Positions 18,449 to 27,262 of a stretch of DNA of 64,000 nucleotides are shown here, one piece after another (positions within the stretch are counted from its first letter, which is position 1; every line of letters begins with the position of its first letter). The notes beneath the pieces are model-generated. The model had not been told where the DNA came from. It saw only the letters and a list, made by a program, of their open reading frames with translations, and ran no database searches. The DNA comes from Bacteroidaceae bacterium (GTDB lineage Bacteria > Bacteroidota > Bacteroidia > Bacteroidales > Bacteroidaceae). The stretch covers positions 1 through 64,000 of the forward strand of contig JAFYYH010000002.1 of the NCBI GenBank assembly GCA_017557635.1. Reading direction: 5' to 3'. The position numbers and the translations under genes are program-made.

Positions 18449-20443
18449 TCACCACCACTCCAATTCCCCGTTCTCTCTTACTATAAAGGGGCGTTCGTTG
18501 CTGCCTCGCGTATAGTTTCGCATCCAAAGCAGACTGTTGAGCGGTATGTTCCCGTAGTGCAGGCTGTTGCCTGTCGCCTTCTCATAGCCCAATGAAATCC
18601 ATGCGGTTCCGTCAAAACAGAACAGTTCATACTCATTTCCGGGACAGATGTCATTGTCATCACTGCGGGGTGAAACGCTGAAATATCTGACATCGGTCGG
18701 TTTGCCCATATCCATTCCCACCCAGTTTCCGTCCGGCTGGTTAATTTCAAAGTTGGATAACAGGTTGCCGTCAAAAGCACGGTCAATGGCATCCTGGCCT
18801 GCTTCGGCATTCGCTATCCCGCGTCCCGTCAGTCTGTTTCCGTCGGCATCATGAAAAGAGAGTTCCGATATGCTTCCCCAGGAACCGTCAGGAGTCATGT
18901 AACGCCAGTATCGGTAAGGCCTGTCCGCGTTCAATCCTATCAGATACGGAATCTCAGTCTGTTCTATGGTATAAAGCGTCTTACAATCCTCAAAACCGGG
19001 AGTGTCAGAGCATTGCAACCTGCCGCCGATGATACGTCGGCGCATATCGACCACATTGTAAGACTCATAGTATTTCCGTCGCAGGTCCATGCTTACCTCC
19101 GGGCTTTCCTCATCACAGGCAACATACTCTATCTTACCACTCTTTTGAAGCAGGAAGGGCTGACTTATGGGAACAAGACGGTTGCCGTCATAGCCAAGTG
19201 CTATATAAAGCATATTCCGGCCCATATTCCTGAACTTTGCCTTACCTCCCTTCAATACGCCGAAATCCAGAACCTTCCATTGCGGCCCGCCATTGTTGAC
19301 CGCCATCGCGATATAGACATACTTCTTATCCTCAAGCAACTTCCTTTTCCCCTTGTCAATATCCAACTCAAGGTCCGATGTGACATTATAGAGGTCCGTT
19401 ACATCCTTCACACAGACATCGAACGGATATACATATTTGGAGGTATTCATATACTCGATAACCTCACGGTTCATCGTATATGTGTAACGCCAGACTTTTG
19501 GAATACGCTCATACGGATAGAATTGTATTCCTGCAGGCAGAATCAGCGAATTGACCGTAGCCTGCAGCCGGCCCCGGTCATCGGGAAATACATACCAGCT
19601 GTGACCGTCGCTGTTACGCCCCCATGACGGTACATAATCCACCGCCGCCGGCAGGCCCAGACTACGGAATACGGCCGTTCCCATAATTACATAATCCAGA
19701 CAACTGCCGTAAGTCATACGGACCCAGGTGGCGGCACTCCTCATAGGGATGCTTCCTCTATCCTCCCATATTACCCGATGCCCTATGGCCGACAGTTTTG
19801 AATGTATCTCATTCCGTACTATCTCAATGGCTCCGTATACGGTATTGCGCTGGTCATAGGGATCAGTCACCTTACTGATGCTGTCGCTGTAATGCAGTGA
19901 CAAGGTGTCACGCCATGCATCAAAGCTCTGCAATTCAGTAACCTTGTAAGGAAGGATCCAGTCGCGGAACTCCTCATAACTGAGGTGCCTGGCCCATGGC
20001 TGCGTCTTCCACTGCCTGAAGGCATTGTCTATGCTGTATATCAGGTAACCGGCAGTCATGATCTCCGCATCACATACCACATCCCTTGATATACCCTGAT
20101 ACTGAGTATCGCTTATCTGACGCAGTGTGTCACGCTGCCAGTCCGGACTGGGGCCTGTACCCAATATCTCCAGGGCTTTGGCGTAATAACTGTCGATAGC
20201 CACTTTGTCACGATAGGAGTAATGGGCAGGCATATTGGCAATCAGATACTTTGCCGCCTTCAGTTTCTCCGGGTCTTTGTCGACCGTACGGTAATGTTTA
20301 AGTACACTCTTGAGTTCTGTTCCGTTACTGCCTGCTGCCTTCAGTGCGCAGTACACATAGATGTCATCTTTATTACAACCGCTTGATGCAAAAAGCGTAA
20401 TTGCTGCGAACAAGGCATAAACTGTTTTTCTTAAGGTATTCAT
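18449..20443 (-). CDS. Transglutaminase-fold lipoprotein with discoidin-like C-terminus
   Basis: A 664-residue envelope protein. The N-terminus LRKTVYALFAAITLFASSGC is a type II signal ending in the lipid Cys23. The middle contains a transglutaminase/protease-like core with Cys248 in TYGSCLDY, His281 in DGHSWYV and a following Asp in FPDDRG, the usual Cys-His-Asp triad. The C-terminal 150 residues end with a beta-rich module (GNLLSNFEI, PTDVRYFSVSPRSDDND) like F5/8 carbohydrate-binding domains. ATG at 20443 overlaps the upstream paralog's stop codon (ATGA). It probably acts on peptide or glycan outside the inner membrane; the substrate is unknown. Its partner at 20440-21795 looks catalytically dead. 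Confidence 0.83.
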   Translation of the reverse strand: MNTLRKTVYALFAAITLFASSGCNKDDIYVYCALKAAGSNGTELKSVLKHYRTVDKDPEKLKAAKYLIANMPAHYSYRDKVAIDSYYAKALEILGTGPSPDWQRDTLRQISDTQYQGISRDVVCDAEIMTAGYLIYSIDNAFRQWKTQPWARHLSYEEFRDWILPYKVTELQSFDAWRDTLSLHYSDSISKVTDPYDQRNTVYGAIEIVRNEIHSKLSAIGHRVIWEDRGSIPMRSAATWVRMTYGSCLDYVIMGTAVFRSLGLPAAVDYVPSWGRNSDGHSWYVFPDDRGRLQATVNSLILPAGIQFYPYERIPKVWRYTYTMNREVIEYMNTSKYVYPFDVCVKDVTDLYNVTSDLELDIDKGKRKLLEDKKYVYIAMAVNNGGPQWKVLDFGVLKGGKAKFRNMGRNMLYIALGYDGNRLVPISQPFLLQKSGKIEYVACDEESPEVSMDLRRKYYESYNVVDMRRRIIGGRLQCSDTPGFEDCKTLYTIEQTEIPYLIGLNADRPYRYWRYMTPDGSWGSISELSFHDADGNRLTGRGIANAEAGQDAIDRAFDGNLLSNFEINQPDGNWVGMDMGKPTDVRYFSVSPRSDDNDICPGNEYELFCFDGTAWISLGYEKATGNSLHYGNIPLNSLLWMRNYTRGSNERPFIVRENGELEWW

Positions 20444-21795
20444 AATGTATTGTTTTTCCATTTGTCTAACTGGGGTGAATCTAACGTATCGGCGCTTATG
20501 TATTCAATGCTGTTATCCTTATGCAGGATGAAAGGGCTGCTGATTGGAATCAGGGTATCGCCGTCAAATCCCTGGATTCGGTACAGCACCTCTCGGCCCA
20601 TATCGTGGAATACAGCCTTACCGCGTTTCATTACGCCAAAGTCAACTATCTGCCAGGGACTCTCCTCACTGCGTACGGCCGATGCAATATAGACATACTT
20701 GTCCTTTATGCGCCTCAATACGCTTTTCTCAATCGGAACAGACAAATCACCGGTAAGGAAATACTTTGAAGTCACATCCTTCCTGGCAAGTTCAAACGGA
20801 TACAGGTACTTGGCGTTCCTGAGGTACTCCAGACGTTCCGGGTTTATGGCGTATGTGTTGCGGTACACCTTGGGACCGCGTTCGTACGGGAAGAAAGAGC
20901 CGCCTATCATGGTGGCAAGATCCCATTCCGACATAAGTTCCTGCCCCCTGTCAGACATAATCACGAACCACTTGGTTGCTGCGGTACCGCGTGATCCCAC
21001 CGGGGTTTCATCCAAAACCGCCGGTATTCCGGCAGAACGGAAAGCAAGAACTGCCGTGAGGGCATAATCCGGAATGTCACCATACGTCTGGCGAACCTGC
21101 AGATATGCACTGAGCAACGGCAATCCCGCACGGGTATAGAGACCGTATCGGTTCAGCACATGATATGCGTCGTTACGGATCATGTCCGCCACTCCGATTG
21201 CAGTGTTGTACTCCACATCGTTTTTGAGGGGATGTTCCAGACCTTTACCGAAATAAGCAACCAGCGTGTCACGCCATGCGTCCAACTCCTGCAGTTCAAC
21301 CGCCTTATAGGGAAGCAGCCATTCCAGATACTCATCAAACGAGAGCTGGCCGGCCCATGGACAGGTGGTCCACTGATCATATGACTTGTCTATGTTGTCC
21401 ATAAGGAAGCCCGCTTTTATTATCTGCGCGTCAGGAACAGTGTGATCAGGCAGATCGCGGTACTTCAGGTCAGTCACGGCAAGCAGGCTGTCACGCTGCT
21501 GCTCCGGGGTCAGGAGCCTGTCGGCCAGTATCTTTCCGGCATAGTCATAATACGCGGTGATTTTCCGGTCCCCGTAAGAGTAATGGGCCGGCATGTTCTC
21601 AATCAGGAATGCCGCAGCACGGTATTTCTCCGGATTTTTGTCAACTGTACGGTAATGAGCCAGAACGGATTCCAGTTCCGCACGGTTTCCTCCGGCCGAT
21701 TCAAGGGCTTTTTCCAGGCCTGGGCCGGATAACGAGCAAGAGAGTGATGAAAAAACAGTTGCAGACACAACTGCAAAACAGATTGTCTTTCTCAT
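20440..21795 (-). CDS. Degenerate transglutaminase-fold lipoprotein (predicted pseudoenzyme)
   Basis: A 451-residue paralog of the next gene, with the same N-terminal region (ESVLAHYRTVDKNPEKYRAA versus KSVLKHYRTVDKDPEKLKAA) and a lipobox SSLSC. The position of the catalytic Cys is Ile241 (YGDIPDYAL) and that of His is Lys275 (TAATKWFVI), though the Asp motif MSDRG remains. It also lacks the C-terminal discoidin-like module. The reading frame is intact, so it is not a pseudogene in the usual sense but a likely inactive partner or binding protein. It forms an operon with the active-looking paralog through a four-base overlap. Confidence 0.8.
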   Translation of the reverse strand: MRKTICFAVVSATVFSSLSCSLSGPGLEKALESAGGNRAELESVLAHYRTVDKNPEKYRAAAFLIENMPAHYSYGDRKITAYYDYAGKILADRLLTPEQQRDSLLAVTDLKYRDLPDHTVPDAQIIKAGFLMDNIDKSYDQWTTCPWAGQLSFDEYLEWLLPYKAVELQELDAWRDTLVAYFGKGLEHPLKNDVEYNTAIGVADMIRNDAYHVLNRYGLYTRAGLPLLSAYLQVRQTYGDIPDYALTAVLAFRSAGIPAVLDETPVGSRGTAATKWFVIMSDRGQELMSEWDLATMIGGSFFPYERGPKVYRNTYAINPERLEYLRNAKYLYPFELARKDVTSKYFLTGDLSVPIEKSVLRRIKDKYVYIASAVRSEESPWQIVDFGVMKRGKAVFHDMGREVLYRIQGFDGDTLIPISSPFILHKDNSIEYISADTLDSPQLDKWKNNTL

Positions 21796-21908
21796 TGGTC
21801 AGATTTTAAAGGTTAATACTAAAATGGCATCAGATTAAAACTGATTCTGGGCGAATATATGCTTTATTCCATCATCCGCCCTCGCAATTAACTCTATTTA
21901 ACCAAACG

Positions 21909-21942
21909 AAAAGTGCCTCGGAGAAACCTCCAAGGCACTTTA
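21909..21942 (-). terminator. Terminator of the etf-acyl-CoA dehydrogenase operon
   Basis: Hairpin with outer stem AAAGTGCCT/AGGCACTTT (21910-21918 with 21933-21941) and inner stem GGAG/CTCC, followed on the minus strand by TTCGTTT. It lies about 20 bases past the acyl-CoA dehydrogenase stop codon. The remaining bases to the next gene (21796-21908) show no other clear structure. Confidence 0.7.
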
Positions 21943-21961
21943 TCAAACAGGCAGATGATTA

Positions 21962-23653
21962 TTATCTGTAATACTCCGTACTTTCAGGTGTCCAACCCAT
22001 GACTACGGCTGCATTACCTTCAACCTGACCCTTTGCCCAGTCAACAAACACCTTGAGGGGTTTGTCAAAGAGTTCCGGAGTCTGGATTGAGTCACGCAGC
22101 AGCAGGGCGCTCATGACGCAGTATGCAGCGCTCTCCATAAGACGGCGGCCGCAGAAATCGGTAAACTCCTGTTCCTTATGGGCCGATGCGCTCTCGGTCA
22201 TGGCATCCAGCTTGGCAACCATCTCCAGGATGGTGCTCTTCTGTGCAGAGTCAGCAAGGCTCTCCAGTGTATCCTTTGCAAACTGTGAGTAGGTTCCGCC
22301 GGTAACGTAACGCAGGGCGGCAACTACCTGCAACTGGGTTGTACCCTCATAGATTGAGGTGATGCGTGCATCGCGGTACAGACGCTCGCAGGCGTAGTCA
22401 CGCATAAAGCCTGAACCTCCGTGTATCTGTATGCTGTCATATGCGTTCTGGTTGGCGAACTCACTTGTGATACCCTTGGTGATAGGTGTCAGGGCATCGG
22501 CCAGACGACTGTAACGCTTGCTCTCCTGACGCTCCTCAGGGGTCAGGGTGCGGGTCTTGGCAATCTGGTCAAGTGACTTGTAGATATCAACAAAGCGTGA
22601 GGTCTCATACATGAGTGAGCGTGACGCCTCGATCTTGGCCTTCATCAAAGCCAGCATCTGATAAACTGCAGGGAATGTGTCGATGGCACGGCCGAACTGA
22701 CGGCGCTCTGCAGCATATGCGGTAGCCTCACGCCAAGCGGCATCCTGGATGCCCACGCTCTGTGTGGCGATACCCAGACGGGCACCGTTCATAAGAGACA
22801 TCACATATTTGATAAGGCCCAGGCGACGGTCACCGCAAAGCTCTGCCTTGGCGTTATTGAACACCAACTCACAGGTGGGTGATCCGTGAATACCCATCTT
22901 ATCCTCGATACGGCGGACGTTCACGCCGCCACTGCGCTTGTCATAGATAAAGAGTGACAGACCGCGGCCATCGGTGGTACCCTCCTCACTGCGGGCAAGT
23001 ACCAGATGAATGTCGCTGTCACCATTGGTGATGAAACGCTTAACACCGTTCAGGCGCCAGCAGCCGTTCTCCGGATCCTCGGTAGCCTTGAGCATTACGC
23101 TCTGCAGGTCACTGCCTGCATCGGGCTCGGTAAGGTCCATTGACATGGTGGCACCGTTGCTGGCCATTGTCAGGTATTTCTCCTTCTGCTCGGGGCTTCC
23201 GAACTCGTTGATTGTATCGGCGCAAGACTGCAGGCCCCATACGTTCTGGAATGAGGCATCGGCACGTGAGATCATCTCACCTACTGCGCTGAATACGGTT
23301 ACGGGCATGTTCAGACCGCCGTACTGACGGGGAAGTCCGAATCCTGACATACCGGCCTGGTGCATAACCTTGAGGTTCTGGGCTGTGCCGGCAGAATACT
23401 GTACGCGGCCGCCGCTGCAGTGTGAGCCTTCGCGGTCAACAGACTCTGCGTTGGGTGCAATCACCTCATCGCATACGCTGCCGGTAAGTTCCAGCACACG
23501 CTCGAAATTGTCCATTGCATCGGCGAAATCGGCCGGTGCGTAGTCGTACTTATCGGCCTCGGTATAGAAGTTCTCCTTAAGCTCCACTATGCGCTCCATA
23601 AGCGGAGAGTGCATGCGGGCACTGAGTTCAGGGGTATCCTTATAGTTGTTCAT
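21962..23653 (-). CDS. Acyl-CoA dehydrogenase (long form)
   Basis: FAD enzyme that oxidises an acyl-CoA to the trans-2-enoyl-CoA and passes electrons to ETF. The 563 residues comprise the N-terminal helical domain, a middle beta domain (SMDLTEPDAGSDLQSVML, near residue 165), the C-terminal helical domain (IQIHGGSGFMRDYACERLYRD) and an extra C-terminal region absent from short 380-residue enzymes. The gene overlaps etfA by four bases (ATGA) and follows etfB-etfA in the same operon, so this ETF is its acceptor. Chain-length preference is unclear. It may act in fatty-acid or branched-acid metabolism together with the acyl-CoA ligases at 50-54 kb (inference). Confidence 0.92.
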   Translation of the reverse strand: MNNYKDTPELSARMHSPLMERIVELKENFYTEADKYDYAPADFADAMDNFERVLELTGSVCDEVIAPNAESVDREGSHCSGGRVQYSAGTAQNLKVMHQAGMSGFGLPRQYGGLNMPVTVFSAVGEMISRADASFQNVWGLQSCADTINEFGSPEQKEKYLTMASNGATMSMDLTEPDAGSDLQSVMLKATEDPENGCWRLNGVKRFITNGDSDIHLVLARSEEGTTDGRGLSLFIYDKRSGGVNVRRIEDKMGIHGSPTCELVFNNAKAELCGDRRLGLIKYVMSLMNGARLGIATQSVGIQDAAWREATAYAAERRQFGRAIDTFPAVYQMLALMKAKIEASRSLMYETSRFVDIYKSLDQIAKTRTLTPEERQESKRYSRLADALTPITKGITSEFANQNAYDSIQIHGGSGFMRDYACERLYRDARITSIYEGTTQLQVVAALRYVTGGTYSQFAKDTLESLADSAQKSTILEMVAKLDAMTESASAHKEQEFTDFCGRRLMESAAYCVMSALLLRDSIQTPELFDKPLKVFVDWAKGQVEGNAAVVMGWTPESTEYYR

Positions 23654-24669
23654 TTTGAAATCTCCTTTAAGTTACGGATCAGTTTGGGGATCACATCCTC
23701 TACGCGGCCTGTTACCACATAGTCGGCAATTGAGTTGATGGGAGCGTCGGGATCCTGGTTGATTGACATGATCAGGCTGCTCTCACGCATACCTGCAATG
23801 TGCTGGATCTGGCCCGAAATACCGCAGGCAATATAGAGCTTGGGGCGTACGGTAAGACCTGTCTGACCGATCTGACGGTCATGATCCACAAAACCGGCAT
23901 CCACTGCGGCGCGGCTTGCGCCTACCTCGGCGTGCAGCACATCGGCAAGCTTGAAAAGCATGTCAAAGCCCTCGCGGCTGCCCATTCCGTAACCGCCGGC
24001 AACAACGATGCTGGCGCTGTCAAGATGGTGTGAGGGTTTCTGCATGTGGCGCTCGATAACGCTTACGGCCAGATCAGCCTGGCTGATGTAATCGGCCACC
24101 TTATGCTTTACAATCTCACCCTTATAGTCTGCCTTAAGAATCTCATTCTTCATTACGCCCTGACGTACGGTTGCCATCTGGGGACGGTGGTCGGGATTGA
24201 CGATGGTGGCAATGATGTTACCTCCGAATGCGGGACGGATCTGATAGAGCAGGTTCTCATAAACCTGTCCTGACTTCTTGTCTTCATACTCACCGATCTC
24301 AAGGTTGGTGCAATCGGCGGTAAGTCCGCTTCCCAGGGCCGATGATACACGCGGGCCCAGGTCACGGCCGATAACCGTTGCGCCCATGAGCGCAATCTGC
24401 GGCTGCTCCTCCTGGAACAGCTTTACAAGGATTGCTGAATGGGGTGCTGTGGTATAAGGTGCAAGCGCCTTGTCATCAAAGATGTGCAGTACATCTACAC
24501 CGTAAGGAAGTATCTGCTTCTCTATGCCGTCCAGACCGCTGCCTGCGGCAATTGCCTCAAGCTTTACGCCCAGCTGGTTTGCAAGAGAGCGGCCCTTGGT
24601 GAGCAGTTCCTGACTGACGGGAGCCACCTGGACTCCTTCCAGTTCGCAATAAACGAATATGCTGTTCAT
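23650..24669 (-). CDS. etfA: Electron transfer flavoprotein alpha subunit
   Basis: FAD-binding large subunit of ETF, 339 residues. The N-terminal alpha/beta domain (residues 1-190) is followed by the conserved FAD domain with VVAGGYGMGSREGFDML and the signature RPKLYIACGISGQIQHIAGM, ending in NQDPDAPINSIADYVVTG. It forms the heterodimer with EtfB, encoded three bases upstream, and shuttles electrons from the adjacent acyl-CoA dehydrogenase. Whether this ETF is of the bifurcating type cannot be settled by eye. Confidence 0.95.
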   Translation of the reverse strand: MNSIFVYCELEGVQVAPVSQELLTKGRSLANQLGVKLEAIAAGSGLDGIEKQILPYGVDVLHIFDDKALAPYTTAPHSAILVKLFQEEQPQIALMGATVIGRDLGPRVSSALGSGLTADCTNLEIGEYEDKKSGQVYENLLYQIRPAFGGNIIATIVNPDHRPQMATVRQGVMKNEILKADYKGEIVKHKVADYISQADLAVSVIERHMQKPSHHLDSASIVVAGGYGMGSREGFDMLFKLADVLHAEVGASRAAVDAGFVDHDRQIGQTGLTVRPKLYIACGISGQIQHIAGMRESSLIMSINQDPDAPINSIADYVVTGRVEDVIPKLIRNLKEISK

Positions 24670-24672
24670 GGC

Positions 24673-25479
24673 TTATCCTATTATATGGTTTACGGCCAGT
24701 TCCTCAATCAGAGCGGCTATCTCCTTTTCATCGGCACCATAGCGCTTGCTCTCCTTGGCCTGGAATACTATGTTCTCAATCTTCTTTACCTTGGTGGGTG
24801 AACCTGACAGTCCGCACTTGGCGGGATCGGCGTTTACATCGGCCACGGTCCATGCGGGTACTTCGTAGTTCTTGCGGCCCATGAGCAGACGGGCGTTGCG
24901 GGGGCGGCAGGGTGCTGCGCTTCCGTTTACGGTGAGCAGGCAGGGCAGCGGGGCCTTTACGGTCTCAACACCGCCGGTGATCACGCGTTTTACGGTTACG
25001 GACTTGCTGTCCATCTCGAGGATCTCCTCCACGTAGGTTATCTGGTTCAGACCAAGTTTCTCGGCCACCTGAGGACCTACCTGGGCTGTATCACCGTCAA
25101 TGGCCTGACGGCCGCCAATAATGATATCGAACTTTCCTATCTTGCGGATTGCGGTTGACAGGGCATATGATGTTGCAAGGGTATCGGCTCCTGCAAACAG
25201 ACGGTCGGTCAAAAGATAACCTCCGTCGGCTCCGCGGAACACACCTTCCATAACTATCTCTTTTGCTCTCTCAGGACCCATTGTCAGCATGGTAACTGAA
25301 CTGCCGGGGAAACGGTCCTTGATGGCAAGGGCCTGCTCCAGGGCGTTGAGGTCCTCCGGGTTGAATACTGCCGGAAGTGCGGCACGGTTAATCGTGCCAT
25401 CGGCATTCATGGCATCCTTACCTACCTGACGGGTATCGGGTACCTGCTTTGCCAAAACTATTATATTGAATTTTTCCAT
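24673..25479 (-). CDS. etfB: Electron transfer flavoprotein beta subunit
   Basis: Small subunit of ETF, 268 residues, binding AMP or a second FAD. Features are IIVLAKQVPDT at the start, the nucleotide-binding stretch around residues 120-140 (GGRQAIDGDTAQVGPQVAE) and LPCLLTVNGSAAPCRPRNAR near 190. It is the second gene of HAD-etfB-etfA-acyl-CoA dehydrogenase, 11 bases after the HAD stop codon. Confidence 0.95.
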   Translation of the reverse strand: MEKFNIIVLAKQVPDTRQVGKDAMNADGTINRAALPAVFNPEDLNALEQALAIKDRFPGSSVTMLTMGPERAKEIVMEGVFRGADGGYLLTDRLFAGADTLATSYALSTAIRKIGKFDIIIGGRQAIDGDTAQVGPQVAEKLGLNQITYVEEILEMDSKSVTVKRVITGGVETVKAPLPCLLTVNGSAAPCRPRNARLLMGRKNYEVPAWTVADVNADPAKCGLSGSPTKVKKIENIVFQAKESKRYGADEKEIAALIEELAVNHIIG

Positions 25480-25490
25480 AGGTCTATTGA

Positions 25491-26348
25491 TCAGTCTTCA
25501 AGCATAGACTTTTGATTGCGTCTCTCAAGGTGGTGGAAATCGGAGTCGGTCTTTACCTTTGCAATTGTTGCTATCACCGCATTGTACAGCTCGCTGCCCT
25601 CGCGGTAATCACCGGGGCAGGCAAAGTTCACGCGGCCACGGTGCACCAGGTTCTCTGCCTGTCCGCGGCTGCTCTCGTTCTGCGGTTTGTAGATTGCTAT
25701 CGAGTGACCTCCTTCGGTCTTTACTATGCGCATGCTGGGGATATCGGTCTCTCCGTCACCCAGGTAAATCATGTTCTGGAAGGGGACGGGGCGGCCTTCA
25801 TCGGGCATGGAATCGTTTATCTTGGCGTTCTCCCAGATGTTGTAGATTCCCTTGTTGATCATGAATATGAACTGGGTCTTGGATGTGAAATCCACTGCCA
25901 CGGCGGGCCATACGGCCGCATCGTTCTCATACATGAATGAGCAGGCGTATATCTTCTTGAAATACTTTGCTATTGATGTGCCTTCAATGAGTTCTTTCAG
26001 GCCCGATGAGATTATGTAGTGCTCTACGTTCACTCCCATCTCGGCACCTTTTCTGTTGATGAGTTCGAACCACTGTTCTACTCCGGGGAAGAAGCCTATT
26101 CCGCGGCCGAATTCCACGAACTGCTGGCGGCGGATGCTGATACCGTTCTCCTTGGCCTTATCGACCATGAGCTTCATGTAGGCCAGGATTGTACTGGACT
26201 CCTGCTTCTCGGCCAGGCCGTGTGAGGTTTTCCAGAATGACTCTTTGTCGGTCAGTCCTATGGCGTCCATGAAATCGTACTCCTGCATGTATGACGGTGA
26301 AAGTGTTCCGTCAAAATCATACATCAGTGCAACTGTCGGTCTCTCCAT
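25491..26348 (-). CDS. HAD-superfamily hydrolase
   Basis: Cytoplasmic phosphatase-like protein, 285 residues. Motif I is YDFDGTLSPSYM near residue 10, motif II is the Ser in IISSGLKELIEG, and motif III/IV is in MIYLGDGETDIPSMRIV. A large helical cap sits between residues 20 and 110. The substrate is not evident. It is the first gene before etfB-etfA; the grouping may reflect shared transcription rather than function. A -7 box TATCTTTG on the minus strand (26376-26369) precedes the ATG. Confidence 0.85.
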   Translation of the reverse strand: MERPTVALMYDFDGTLSPSYMQEYDFMDAIGLTDKESFWKTSHGLAEKQESSTILAYMKLMVDKAKENGISIRRQQFVEFGRGIGFFPGVEQWFELINRKGAEMGVNVEHYIISSGLKELIEGTSIAKYFKKIYACSFMYENDAAVWPAVAVDFTSKTQFIFMINKGIYNIWENAKINDSMPDEGRPVPFQNMIYLGDGETDIPSMRIVKTEGGHSIAIYKPQNESSRGQAENLVHRGRVNFACPGDYREGSELYNAVIATIAKVKTDSDFHHLERRNQKSMLED

Positions 26349-26368
26349 AATTCTCTTTTTCAGGTTTG

Positions 26369-26376
26369 CAAAGATA
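26369..26376 (-). promoter_or_regulatory. -7 box for the HAD-etf operon
   Basis: TATCTTTG on the minus strand, 20 bases upstream of the HAD ATG; no clear -33 element. Confidence 0.5.
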
Positions 26377-26462
26377 CTTTTTTAGACCTCCTTACTTTTG
26401 CACCTGCGTTATCAAAAAGAATACGATTGCACACTGCCACTCAGTTTGTGAAATAGCATTCC

Positions 26463-26690
26463 GGAATTTTTGGGGGATTGACGTCAAAACTACGCTCCGC
26501 CAAACCTTCTGTTTTGGGAGACGACGTTCCGAGTCTACTCCGTACCCCTCCGGACCCTAAACGTCGAACTTCTCCTTATAGCCCCCTACGGGGTCTAACG
26601 TTCGTCAAACATGCGCCGTTCTTAACGGGATCCTCCAAGGCACTACGCTTACGCCTCTCCACTAACGCTCCCAAAACAGAAGGTTCGGCT
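26463..26690. repeat. Inverted-repeat element sharing an end with the 28.5-kb element
   Basis: This fills most of the 390-base gap between the HAD and lipoprotein genes. Its left end (TTTTTGGGGG, then GATTGACGTCAAAACTACGC) equals the right end of the 28552-28738 element read in reverse. An 18-base perfect inverted repeat, AACCTTCTGTTTTGGGAG (26503-26520) and its complement (26668-26685), encloses about 150 bases containing small hairpins such as CCCC-TAC-GGGG. It encodes no protein I can support. Confidence 0.65.
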
Positions 26691-26712
26691 ACTGCAAATG
26701 GGAAAATTCTGC

Positions 26713-26720
26713 TAATTTTG
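26713..26720 (+). promoter_or_regulatory. -7 box for the lipoprotein gene
   Basis: TAATTTTG, 20 bases before the ATG at 26741, immediately outside the inverted-repeat element. Confidence 0.45.
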
Positions 26721-26740
26721 CGGGTAAATAGTTTATTCCA

Positions 26741-27262
26741 ATGAAGAAAAGTCTGATTTTTTGCGGATTGCTGATGGGTTTGGCAATCTTTGTTTCTTGT
26801 GAGAAGGAAAAGGAAGTTTCCATTGTGGGTAGTTATGACCTTAGAACTTCACAGTATTATTTTGACGGTCAGTTGCTGGATTACCATGGTTCGGTAATCG
26901 GTATTTGTGACAGTGCGGCTTTCAAGCCGGTTCTGATGTACCGTTATAATGTGATCTGGTCATTCTATGAGAACGGTAGCGGTGATTACTACGTTGATAC
27001 TATACATGTTCCGTTCAACTATACTTTGAAGGATAATCAGATCACTCTGGATTTCGGTGAGGAGGAAGAGAGCGGCGAATATGAGACTGCCATCACTTCA
27101 GTCTTTACTTTTGAGGACGGTCAGGTTCGTGTAAGTGACACCTATTCCGATATCAACGGTTGGGCAAAGGTCGATAACCGTGAAGAGGTGTTTGGCTTGG
27201 ACAGTCGGAAGAACCACAAGCTGGAGGCAGTAAACTACTACCGCAAACTGATTAAGGAATAA
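26741..27262 (+). CDS. Small lipoprotein, lipocalin-like
   Basis: A 173-residue exported lipoprotein. The signal MKKSLIFCGLLMGLAIFVSC ends in the lipid Cys20. The rest is beta-rich with the opening VSIVGSYDL and alternating strands, reminiscent of the lipocalin-like domains common in Bacteroidota lipoproteins. I do not recognise a specific family and assign no function. It stands alone on the plus strand and its last 11 bases overlap the 3' end of queA on the other strand. Codons end in T more often than in most genes of the window, like queA and comF. Confidence 0.7.
   Translation: MKKSLIFCGLLMGLAIFVSCEKEKEVSIVGSYDLRTSQYYFDGQLLDYHGSVIGICDSAAFKPVLMYRYNVIWSFYENGSGDYYVDTIHVPFNYTLKDNQITLDFGEEEESGEYETAITSVFTFEDGQVRVSDTYSDINGWAKVDNREEVFGLDSRKNHKLEAVNYYRKLIKE

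Noticed and set aside
18851..19627. 258-codon plus-strand ORF inside the transglutaminase-fold gene
   Set aside because: Antisense shadow with no start context or recognisable domain.
20440..21795. Calling the first transglutaminase-fold gene a pseudogene
   Set aside because: The frame, lipobox and operon overlap are intact; only catalytic residues differ, so a pseudoenzyme is the better reading.
26478..26744. 88-codon ORF inside the 26.5-kb element
   Set aside because: It lies within a structured inverted-repeat element, has no recognisable protein features and overlaps the lipoprotein promoter.
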